64,000 bases of DNA from Physcia stellaris (Eukaryota > Ascomycota > Lecanoromycetes > Caliciales > Physciaceae). The stretch's first letter is position 1; each line of letters starts with the position of its first letter. Positions 54,304 to 64,000 of the stretch are shown here, piece by piece. The translations under genes and the position numbers were made by a program. The notes under the pieces are model-generated. The model made no database searches, was not told where the DNA came from, and worked only from the letters and a program-made list of their open reading frames with translations. The DNA lies in contig JABSSW010000016.1 in NCBI GenBank assembly GCA_018902385.1, positions 558,001 to 622,000 on the forward strand, read 5' to 3'.

Positions 54304-57300
54304 TTAAAATCCAAATTTACTGCCGATGACTCCCATGACCGCTTTCTTTTTCTGCTTCGAAACAAATTTACTCATATCTTCGGCAAATCCCGAGCTGTTG
54401 TCCTCGAGCCTGCCCATTGATTCGCCGGTGATGCCTAGATTTTCCGTCCGCTCCTGGATCTGTCGTTGCTACAGACGGAGATTTAGTCAAATTTCTCAGG
54501 CGTGATTGAATGATCAGCAGGATTCTGTACGCGTGACACAGATGACGGAAACAGAGTGTTAAAGCGGGAAGCAGTTTGAGCCATTCTTCGGACAAAGTAC
54601 TCACCATGTATGCCCAGTAGCCCTCGTTGGCGGATCCAGGAGTGGCCTCGGCAGTCGACGATGACGTGGCAGCCGATTGCGCCTGGCGGTTTGCCATACG
54701 CTCCGTCTGCTCGTCAGAGCGCGTCTGTTCGATCATGCGCTGAGAAGGGGGTCGATCTGGTCCACCAACTACTTGGCTATTAGCCTGTATTACAGGATCA
54801 AAGCAGTGTGGCAAAAGCACGGCGTCCTTCGCGAGTCGCCTCTTTCCAGGAGCTGGCTCAGAGGACTGATAAGTTACTTACTGAGTTTATCCATGTCCAC
54901 AGGTGTAATGTATGAAGTGCCAGAGAGCCACTGCATGTTGGAAATGGTAGGTCTTGGGGGGATTAGTGCTTCCGCATTGAATATCTTGTCAAGAGAGCGT
55001 GTAAGATCATCTCCGTTACCCCATACATTCATAACAGCGATCTCAGAAGGACCAGTCCAGCCGACGATATCTCCAGTGCTTGTCACAACAGCTTCTGCCA
55101 ACCTCCTGGTATCTAAAGTTTCGCTTACTCTGGCAGCCGCAATTTCTTTGAGCCCAGGGATAGAAAATGCCCTCGCACGACCATCACCTAGCACAGTGTA
55201 TAGCATTAGTGTTGGTTTCCACGCAAGATCGTCGACAAACTACATGATTCCCACGCTTATGGTGGCAAAGGACGGTGGGGTGGACTCAAGGTGGAAATGT
55301 TTCATGCTTACTGAAAAGACCGACAAGCACATATGCTTGCGCTCCAAAATTGACTACTTGCGCAGCCTGACAGCTTAAATCATCCCAAGATTTGTGGGCA
55401 CCTTTGCCTGCAGCAGGCTTGTAGATCCTCACACCACTGTTACTGACGGCAAGCACAACGCCATTTACTGTAACACCATGCCTTAGCTGGCCAAAGACTG
55501 ATTGGCTGGCATCTGCAGGTGCTCCTGTGTCTGCGTTCAGGGCGGAGATTCCTAGGATCCTGTCGTCAAGTGACACTGTCCCGGCATGTTGAACAGTGTA
55601 TCCTCCTCCTGCGCCGGGAAGCATCTTGAAAGTAAGTAGCCGTCCGAGGGTAGTGCCAACAAGCAGTAGTATGCTCGAGTAGTCTGCAAGACGTCAGCAC
55701 ATCCAGTCTTGAGGCAGTTCAGGTTCCGCTACCTTCCCCGTCCAGATTCATTATCGCAAAGTTTACGTAACTTGGGTACTCCGAAGCTGCAGCTTGTTGG
55801 CTGTTACTCTTTCTGATACTTCCGCGCTTATTACTCTTCATAGCTAATTCGTCTAAGCCGGCATTGTATATTACTGCAGGCCCTCTCAAATCAATAACCG
55901 CGATATTGCCTCCTTCAAACCCCGCAACAACAAAACCCACATCACTGGTCTTCAGAGCAGTTACTGGACCGTTTGGCTGATTCAATAAGCTTAAAGGCAG
56001 AAGCCCCTCTTTGAGACCTGGCTCGGCCCGGTCTTTGATAGTCTCCAGCTGGTGGCTTAGAGCATCATCGTGTGGTACTTCTCGGCCAAAGTATTCGTTT
56101 CGACCCCATCGGAATATAAGGACTTCGCCTGTCTGTAATCCTACTGAGAGCTCTCCTGTAGCTCCAGACATTGACATTTGTACAATGTCAACATCGGTGA
56201 CTCGCCCCACAGCGCCGGCTACATCAGCCTGAATTGAGGCACCATTCTCGATCTCATCACCATGCCCCGCATCCCATGCTCGCAACGTACCATCAGCATG
56301 GCCGGTTTGCAGGATGTTCCTATTTGTAAAGCGCTTGAGGGTGTTCTTTGCCTCGACACCACCCTTCAGGACTGGAGGACCACGTGGTCGACTTTCCATC
56401 ATACCTAGCCACCGATCACGTTCAACATATGCCATGGAGATGCGATTAACGAAGGGATGTACAAAACTTAAGGAAACAGGAAGCTGATTCGTTGGATTGA
56501 TTGGATGACCAGAAGGGAAGCTTAGGGTTGTGATTGCTCCCGATGCAAGCAGTGCAATGATAGCGATTGGATCTTGAGAGCCAGCGAAATGGGGAGATTT
56601 GCGTGGAATGAGGCAAAAATCCACGACTTCGGCGCCGGGAGGGTTGGTAGCAGATGTTGTCTTTTAGGCTTTTCGAAGTGATCAGTTAGCAGTTGCCATG
56701 ATGATGTAGTATAATTTGGTGTTAATCCAAGGTCCATGAAGGTAAGACCTTTGTCAAGTACGGTGGTCGGGGCTCCTCCAGCAATTAGCAGCCCTGTGTC
56801 GTCGGGATTGTCCTTTGCACACCATGCAATACGAAACAAGGGTTCCTTCATGGCGAAGGTTCCTGCTCGTGCATCTGTACTACCCTGAGAACCACCCGGG
56901 ACGTCGATATTGGTAGCTTGTAAGGTTCTTGCGAGTAGTTTCCTACCGTCCTTGGAATCCCAGATTACCAAACTTGAGTCCTCGTGACCCGTTAATATAA
57001 AGGTACCGGTAGGGTGCCAAACAGCCTGTGTCAGCCGCGGCGAACGAGCTCTACTGGAAGAGACTGGATCTGAGTCACCACCGGGCGCTCTCGCCGGTAT
57101 AGTATATTGGAAGAACTTGGTCGGTTTGTTCTGCTGGAATGAGAATATAACGGCCCCTTCAGCATATCCAATTAAAAGAGATCCAATGTCCCTTGGATGG
57201 AACGACAGTGAGAGGATTGGAAGGACACGAGCTCGTGGATTTTGGGCGGTCCAGAAGTTCGGGACTCTCCAGGGTGCAACACCTTGCCGGTCCATGTCGT

Positions 57301-57911
57301 AAGACACGATCTCGCCTTAGCTACATTTCAGCAACATTACAGCATTACAAATAGCAATGTTCCTTGGACACACCATTCTGAAGCCCCAGTAAAGCATAAT
57401 CCAAGGCAGGATCGGTCAAAAGAGCGGTTATATGACTTGGCGGTGCATATGTTGTGACAATACGAGTGGTGATCAACGAGTAGATTGATAACTCGTTCTT
57501 CGAATCGACGCAAACAATCTTATCCGCACAGAATTGCAGGATCCTGACTGATGCCTTCCGGGGCAAGGAAAAGGTGACCGAGACTCGACCCTTACCAAAT
57601 ACGTAGATCTGTCCACTACCATATTGAGTGTCGCTAGTGCCGACAGCTAGGAGAGACTGGACTGGCTCATATGCAACGGCGCTGATCTGCGAGTTGATGC
57701 CGTATCGTGCTACCTAATGTGAACAGAGCTTAACAAGGTGAGAAGCTTGGACATAATCGGATGCTATATTATGGAACGAGCTCCATTGACAGAGAAGAGA
57801 AGGAGAAGTAAAGATAGAACATACCGTATCAACAGCGAATTGTGCTGGATTGATGCCGGCAGAAAAGTCTCGCTGTATGCCAGCTTGCTTTCCCCTCAAA
57901 AAATGTGCCAT
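54304..57911 (-). CDS. SRO7: Sro7/Lgl-family WD-repeat exocytosis regulator
   Basis: Seven exons (57825-57911, 57374-57713, 55733-57315, 55312-55683, 54882-55187, 54605-54771, 54304-54468) give about 1006 residues. MAHFLRGKQAGIQRDFS leads to VARYGINSQISAVAYEPVQ, the conserved start of the first beta-propeller; LSFHPRDIGSLLIGY, LTQAVWHPTGTFILTGHEDS and LIPRKSPHFAGSQDP follow. The C-terminal exon (RTENLGITGESMGRLEDNSS) is SNARE-like. Sro7/77 bind the t-SNARE Sec9, Sec4 and Exo84 in polarised secretion. All splice joins keep phase except within exon 3: near 56638-56644 the frame moves by one base between KRQHLLPT and PPGAEVVDFCLI with no intron, equal to one missing base in a G-rich run (gggaggg on the plus strand). 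That is a probable sequence error or recent null allele. Confidence 0.9.
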
Positions 57912-58241
57912 TCTATGCTGCGGGCAGCTTCAAGCTTCATTGGCGCGCAGTAGGTACAAGGACTGGAAACCTCAAGTATCTGTCTAGGTATGAAGTACGG
58001 AGTACCTGAGGCATCAACAGTCAGCAGTCTTGGCGTTTCATGCCCCTGTCCTAGCCAAGAAAGCTTAGCTTTAATGCTTATTCTTCATGCACTGCAAATC
58101 GCCCGGTCTGTAAAGTTGCGTCACTGCTCCGCACTCTTCCGAACTTCTCTTCACCTCGTCTGAACGTGCTCTAAGTCACCAACACATACCCACCCTCTTG
58201 CCAGGGAAGAGATCCACTTACCTTTTAACTAGCCTTGCAAC
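57912..58241. promoter_or_regulatory. divergent promoter SRO7 / pyruvate decarboxylase
   Basis: The 330 bp between the two start codons serve both genes. The pdcA-proximal half is C/T-rich, as is common in highly expressed fungal promoters. I saw no motif that could be named. Confidence 0.45.
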
Positions 58242-60190
58242 ATGGCTTCAGACATCCGCACCTCGGAGCTGAAAAGTCCAATTGATGTAGCCGAATACTT
58301 ATTCCAACGGCTTCATGAGGTTGGTGTTCGTGGAGTGCACGGCGTGCCTGGAGACTATAATCTGGTACTCGTTTACCCTCGAAGCGTGCATTCTCCAAAG
58401 GCTAAACAGATGACTAGGTAGCACTAGACTACATTCCCAAAGTCGGCCTAAGTTGGATCGGCAATGTCAACGAGCTCAATGCAGGTACTCGAACTTAAAC
58501 CGTCAAGAGACAACGACTGACCAACACGAAGGCTACGCCGCCGACGGATATGCTCGAGTGAAAGGCATCGCAGCAATTGTCACCACCTTCGGCGTCGGTG
58601 AGCTCTCGGCAATCAACGCCTTAGCCGGCGCATACTCAGAATACGTTCCCGTCGTGCATATCGTCGGCACACCTTCGACCATTTCTCAAAAGAGTGAGAT
58701 GCTGCTTCACCATACCCTAGGCAATGGAAATTTCGATGTCTTTGCCGACATGAGCCGGAATGTGTCTTGTGCTACCGCAAAGCTGAATGACCCTTATGAC
58801 GCCGCTACACTTATCGATCATGCCATCCGAGAATGCTGGGTCCAGTCTCGGCCTGTGTACATTACGCTCCCTACAGATATTGTCCAAAAGAAAGTAGAAG
58901 GCGAACGACTGAAGACGCCTATCGACCTAAAGCACCCGCCGAACGATATTGAAAAGGAGGATTATGTGGTAGACGTCGTTCTGAAATACCTTCATGCCGC
59001 AAAGAACCCTGTTATCCTTGTCGACGCCTGCGCCCAACGCCACCGAGTCTTGGAGGAAGTCCACGAGCTGGTCGAAAAATCGCAACTACCCACTTTCGTC
59101 GCACCCATGGGCAAAGGCGCAGTGAATGAAAGTCTACCGAATTACGGCGGCGTCTACGCCGGTATGCTTCCCTTCCCTTTCTCATACCCAAAGCATCCCA
59201 TCCCTGCCAACGAGCTAACATCACCCTGAAAGGTAACGGCAGTAATAAAGGCGTCCGCGAACGTGTTGAATCCTCTGATCTTGTCCTCTCCATCGGCGCA
59301 ATTAAATCCGACTTCAACACCGCCGGGTTCACCTACAAGGTCAGCCAACTCGCCACCATCGATTTCCACAGCACGTATGTACGTGTGCGGTACTCTGAAT
59401 ACCCGGGCGTGCGTATGCAAGGCGTCCTCCGCAAAGTAATTGACCGAATGGGCAAGCTGAACATCCAAGCCGGGCCTGTAGCGTCGAATGAGATCTCGAA
59501 GGAGGATGGACAAATGGCGCAGGGAGAGGTAATAAACCATGATTGGCTTTGGCCAAGAGTTGGGCAATGGTTGCAACCGGACGATATCGTGATTACAGAG
59601 ACCGGGACGGCTAATTTCGGAATCTGGGAAACTAAATTTCCGAAAGGCGTCACGGCGCTGTCGCAGGTGCTGTGGGGATCGATCGGATACTCGGTGGGCG
59701 CGTGCCAGGGAGCAGCGCTTGCGGCGAAGGAGACAGGTAATCGGAGGACGATACTGTTTGTTGGGGACGGCTCGTTTGAGTTGACGGCGCAGGAGGTTAG
59801 CACAATGATACGCCAGGATCTGAAGCCCATCATGTAAGTTTCGCCCTATCTCGAGCGATCAACGGCTTTCTGACGGCCCGTCTTCCCAGTTTCGTCATTT
59901 GTAATGAAGGCTACACCATCGAGCGCTACATCCACGGCATGGACGCCTCGTACAACGATATCGCGCAATGGAAATACAAAGAACTCGTGCATGTCTTCGG
60001 CGCCGATCCTAAGAAATCGAAGACCTTCACCGTCAAATCCAAGCAAGAAGCAGAAGATCTCTTTAGGGATGAGGAGTTCGCGGCGGCGAAGTATCTACAG
60101 TTTGTGGAGCTGTACATGCCGAAGGAGGACGCGCCCAAGGCGCTGAAGCTGACGGCTCAGGCGTCGGCGGACAATAATGCGAAGATGTGA
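58242..60190 (+). CDS. pdcA: pyruvate decarboxylase
   Basis: Exons 58242-58364, 58418-58484, 58532-59161, 59233-59833 and 59890-60190 join in phase to 573 residues, the normal length. The thiamine diphosphate enzyme converts pyruvate to acetaldehyde and CO2 in ethanol fermentation. Key features are the catalytic Glu60 in [17 protein letters not shown], the His123-His124 pair in LLHHTLGNG, and the cofactor/Mg motif [17 protein letters not shown] with the downstream Asn in [11 protein letters not shown]. The last donor and acceptor (AT|GTAAGT, CAG) keep frame across that motif. No signal peptide is present; the enzyme is cytosolic. The other four junctions use GTACTC, GTATGC or similar donors. 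Confidence 0.96.
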
Positions 60191-60546
60191 TGGACTCGGT
60201 GGCTGGGAGGGGAGAACGAGAAAGGAGCCACGTTGTATGATTGTATGATATGCGATGAATAATGCCACTCTAAAGCTATAATGGACAAATATGAATTACG
60301 CATTTTCAATGCAGCATTACTTGAGGAAATAGTGGTTTTACCTTGCCCTTCAGATGCACTGAATGTACGCCAGATTAAGGAGAGTGTCGCACGCAAATGA
60401 TTCTAGATATGCTTGCCCTACCTATCGGACTAAGATATGATGTAAAACCACTATTGCAGTCCGTGCTCGCATCACAACGCCTGGCTAATCCGTCTGACCT
60501 CGTAGCCAACATGCATATCAAGTATTTTGCAGTCTAACATGTTCAC
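60191..60546. other. intergenic between convergent pdcA and ASF1
   Basis: Short 356-bp interval holding both 3' ends. No gene or structured terminator was recognised. Confidence 0.4.
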
Positions 60547-61624
60547 TCAATGGACCATCACCTCTCCCTGATGCTGTGGGTGTGCTGGTTGGCCCTTGGC
60601 GTTGCCGTTGGCTTGGCCCTGCGCAGCCGTTTCGCCATCTTCTCCCTGTCGATGATCGTCAGCCTGCATATCATGAGATAGAGGGAAGCTCCGACGAACC
60701 ATATCCATATCCTCGTCTGCGTCTTCAACTTCCTCGTCCTCGTCTTCACTTCCGCTGCTCTCTGCCTCTAGATCTTCACTGCCGGCATCTGATTCGTCAT
60801 CTTCAGCTTTAGCACCAGCCGTGTCTGCTGCGCCATCCATTTCCTCATCCTCTTCTGGTGGGAGCTGGGCCAATTCGGCTTTGAGTCCTTCTTCCAGCTC
60901 GACTTCTTCCGCGCCGTAGTTCAGGCCATCGTCGATACCGACATCGGCTTCTGGCTGCTCGGGTGGATATTGGGCGGGTGCGGAGTCTTCGGTGTCCCTA
61001 TCATCGGTCAGCATCTGCACGATTATACGACCCCGAAGTATTTCATCTCGGGATGTGTACCATTTGATAGCGAAGCGTGTGACACGAGGCTTCTCAGCGA
61101 GCACGTTACGGCGCACACGTTTGATGTCGACTTTAGTCGGAGGCTCGGCATTGAGCTCCTCCGAATCGTACTCGTTGTTCACGTAGTATCCCACGCGGAC
61201 GAACTCCCTATCGTCGTAGCTGCATGATAGGAGGATCACAGTGACGCCAAGGATTTCGGAGTCAGGGATGCGCTTCAGGTTCGGGGAGTCGGCTTCGAAG
61301 ATGAATTTGTTGACGCCGACGGGGACGGGACCGACGAGAAGCGAGTCGAGTTCTTGGTCATGTTCAGATCTGATATCATGTCAGCACAGAGAATAGAGAT
61401 ATTTAGGAAAGGGCGGGGTGAGCTTACGAGGTGGCAGAGCCGACATAGGTGACCTTCCATTCGAGATCTGTGTCTTGTGAGCATTGTCCCGATTGACGTA
61501 ACGTGGCTCACTAACCTTTTTGCAGTGCCTCCAGACACTCGAAGGTGATCTCGAACTGATATTTCTGATCGAATGGAGCGGGGTTGTTCAAGACTTTCAC
61601 TCCAAGCAATGAGACTACCGACAT
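60547..61624 (-). CDS. ASF1: histone H3-H4 chaperone Asf1
   Basis: Exons 61516-61624, 61428-61467 and 60547-61369 join in phase to 323 residues. The start [18 protein letters not shown], then [18 protein letters not shown] and VTYVGSA, is the strongly conserved Asf1 core (residues 1-155), continuing with [31 protein letters not shown] and [12 protein letters not shown]. The middle exon is only 40 nt and is fixed by conservation on both sides. The second half is a long acidic tail (runs of Glu/Asp with Ser), typical of fungal Asf1. The protein hands H3-H4 to CAF-1 and HIR in nucleosome assembly and supports H3K56 acetylation. It is divergent from RNA14 with a 490-bp shared promoter. Confidence 0.96.
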
Positions 61625-62113
61625 CTTGCTAGGATCTTAGCGTACTGAAGCGGTTGAGGTTATGCTTGGATTTGGTGGTGGGTGATGTCTCAAAGTGACA
61701 GATTGTCAGTCTTCGAAAAGTTGTCAATAGAGGGTGATACTTGATTTAGACAGCTGTAAACGCATTATAAACTTCCGGTGTCGCGTAGATATTCGACACT
61801 TAAGAAAGCGCGTTCTGCACGTGTCAACCAAGCGAGTGACGGTGTGACAGAAAAGACGCTAACCTCACTCTGCACTAGCCCCACTAATCTCCTTGCGGAA
61901 AGCTTCCTGAAACAACTTCGCCTTCAAGCACTCTGTCATTCTCTTCCACTGCAACAATTATCAATCCCATAATACCTATTCAGCTTCGAATACCTTCCGA
62001 AACCCCTTTACTCGATTCTTCGGACACTTAGCCCCCGGCAAGTATTTCCCTTGTTCCCTTCCTCCATCGGCACTGCTCAGACTCTCGGTGTTCCCAAGGG
62101 AGTGTCGCCTAAC
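61625..62113. promoter_or_regulatory. divergent promoter ASF1 / RNA14
   Basis: About 490 bp lies between the two start codons. The RNA14-proximal part is C/T-rich (61910-62085). No specific regulatory motif was identified. Confidence 0.45.
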
Positions 62114-64000
62114 ATGGCGGACGAAGCAGCGGAAGCAGCGTTCTTGGACGCGATGAGGGCCCAGAACGATGCAGTTGGAGGTCAGGAGATCAATGGGATA
62201 ACTAGCCAACAGCAAACAGATTCTGTCTCTGATGATGAATATGATCCTGCCGCGGTGTTGCCTGCAGAGTCTCTTTCTCCTGATGCGCAAAATCCTGCTG
62301 TCCATATCTCTTCTACATCATCTATCAGTGCTGTGAAGCCTGTTATTTCATCTGCGTCCCAGGAACCACATCTTGCCACCGCCGCTTCCACTTATGACGA
62401 TGCTCAAGGGTCCGATCAGTCTCGATCAATGTCACCGGACTCAACACAATCAGTACCAGGCAGTCCTCCGATTATATCTCAAACCAAAAGCGAGAGTATG
62501 AACAGACACCCCGGGCTTGAGGCGACTACGGACAGCGCCGGATTGGAACCGGGAACAATCACAAACGGGCAACCCCTTGACCAAGCATCTCCTACCATTC
62601 CCAATACTTTACCTAATAGTATCAGCACAGACCATGTATCAATACAAAATAATGTGCAAGGTGTTCCATCTGCCGAATCTGTCCAAAATAGCGTTGCCCT
62701 TTCAATCTCTAATGTCCCTGCTCCTGCAAATGATATTGAAGCTACTTCTGATGGTAAGTCTGTAGCTGAGGCATCAACATCAGCTCCACAACCACAATCA
62801 CAATCGAAAGCGAAGACTGAAACAGCACCCGCTTCTACAACTTCCGTACCAAAGGCTCGGTTACCGCACGACCGCATTGGCATACTAGAGGATAGAATTC
62901 AAGCGGATCCACGTGGCGATACTGACGCTTGGCTTGCATTAATATCCGAACATCGACAACGAGGGAAGATTAACGATGCCCGCAAGACTTATGATCGTTT
63001 CTTCGAGGTTTTCCCCTCTGCAGTAAGCTCATCCACTTCCGTTAGAAGCTTAAGGATTGGCTAATGGTATGGATGACAGGCTGAAATCTGGGCGGCTTAT
63101 GCGAAGATGGAGAACGAATCCCAAGAGCGTCAGAAATTGGAGCATATCTTTTCCAAGACGCTGCCGAATATCCCTCATCTTCAACTCTGGTCGATGTATA
63201 TAGACCACATTCGCCGTGTTAACAACCTTGCCACGGATACGAATGGGGAGGCTCGGAAAACCATCTCGCAAGCCTATGAGGCTACATTGCAGCGTGTTGG
63301 CCTTGACAAGGAAGCTGGCAAATTATGGCAGGATCACATTCAGTTCCTCAAGTCTGGCCCAGGCGTCGTTGGAGGTAGTAGCTGGCAGGACCAGCAAAAG
63401 ATGGACGGACTCCGCAAGGCATATCGGCGAGCAATATGCGTTCCAAACCAGGCTGTCGGTACACTTTGGAAAGAGTATGATGTATTCGAGAATGGTTTGA
63501 ACAAGGTCACTGTAAGTACTTCATATTTAATATCCGAACGTGAAGCTAATATCAGCTTAAGGCACGAAAGTTCCTTAATGAGATTTCCCCATCCTTCGTG
63601 ACCGCTCGGAGTTCGAACGTTCAGCTTCAGAACATCACCCGAAATCTACGACGAAATACCGTCCCCGTTCTTCCACCTGCTCCAGGCTGTGAAGGGTACG
63701 AACAATACATGGAGCAACTCGGGATCTGGAAGCAGTGGATAGAGTGGGAAATAGGCGATCCACTTGTTTTTAGAAAGAACAACGACTTCGACGCTTATAA
63801 AGCGCGGGTTCTTTTCGTCTATAAACAAGCACTTATATCTTTAAGATTTTGGCCAGAAATTTGGTTCGAAGCCGTTGAATTCTGCTTCTCAAATGACCTG
63901 GATGAAATAGGCAATGATCTGTTGAACAAGGGTATCGAAGCTAATCCAGAGAGCTGTTTGCTCACCTTCAAAAAGGCAGATCGCTATGAGCTTGCAACAG
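62114..64000 (+). CDS. RNA14: RNA14-like mRNA 3'-end processing factor, partial
   Basis: Exons 62114-63022, 63080-63511 and 63556 to the window end are in phase; the 3' part lies outside the window. MADEAAEAAFLDAMRAQND opens a disordered Ser/Pro/Gln-rich N-terminal region of about 250 residues. HAT/Suf repeats follow: DTDAWLALISEHRQRGKI, ARKTYDRFFEVFPSA, AEIWAAYAKMENESQ and LQLWSMYIDHIRRVN; then KEAGKLWQDHIQFL and YEQYMEQLGIWKQWIEWE. Rna14 is the scaffold subunit of cleavage factor IA and homologous to CstF-77, acting with Rna15 in mRNA cleavage and polyadenylation. The third exon could also begin at 63562, since both CAG and AAG acceptors keep frame; the CAG choice adds two residues. Confidence 0.93.

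Noticed and set aside
54677-55378. 233-codon plus-strand open frame
   Set aside because: Antisense to three SRO7 exons and crosses their introns; no domain.
1-64000. tRNA genes, rRNA, CRISPR arrays, operons
   Set aside because: No tRNA B-box sequence in a plausible context, no rRNA similarity and no regular spacer arrays were seen; eukaryotic nuclear sequence.

Overview
The window is nuclear DNA of a filamentous ascomycete (Pezizomycotina; class not resolved). Support: short GT..AG introns of about 45-250 bp, a typical ascomycete gene set (ApsB/Mto1, Bck1, Sro7/Lgl, Asf1, Rna14, Tsr4, Bsd2, PTH11-like receptor, pyruvate decarboxylase), pyrimidine-rich stretches upstream of genes, and no operon structure. 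Coding regions were rebuilt by joining open frames at visible splice sites; exon joins were checked for phase where stated.

Layout: 0.3-2.5 kb, divergent CBP6-like assembly factor and BSD2-like Nedd4-adaptor. 3.4-7.5 kb, an unusual C2H2 zinc-finger/SANT-like protein with a MITE-like hairpin in one intron. 7.5-10.2 kb, gene-free, with convergent pyrimidine/purine tracts and two clusters of nested inverted repeats. 10.2-13.4 kb, divergent TSR4 and F-box gene. 14.7-21.5 kb, divergent apsB/mto1 and ECD/SGT1, with an 8-bp-period array of four GATA sites between them. 23.6-25.6 kb, a type II membrane protein with a lectin-like beta-propeller. 28-39 kb, an accessory region rich in broken genes: an aldo-keto reductase with a damaged exon junction, a carboxylesterase relic, a PTH11-like receptor (apparently intact), an acyltransferase relic and a phosphotransferase (APH) gene with one frame break. 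39.6-41.5 kb, an F-box/LRR-like gene with a duplicated 3' end. 42.8-48.6 kb, intronless BCK1. 50-64 kb, housekeeping genes: APH-like pseudokinase, TAN1, SRO7/Lgl, pdcA, ASF1 and the 5' part of RNA14.

Housekeeping functions cover ribosome and tRNA maturation (TSR4, TAN1), mRNA 3'-end formation (RNA14), chromatin assembly (ASF1), exocytosis and polarity (SRO7), microtubule nucleation (ApsB), cell-wall-integrity signalling (BCK1), cytochrome b assembly (CBP6) and fermentation (PDC). I found no convincing new multi-gene system. The strongest unexplained signals are the nested inverted repeats at 9.4-10.2 kb, the decayed metabolic island at 28-37 kb and several single-base frame breaks next to homopolymers, which may be assembly errors.
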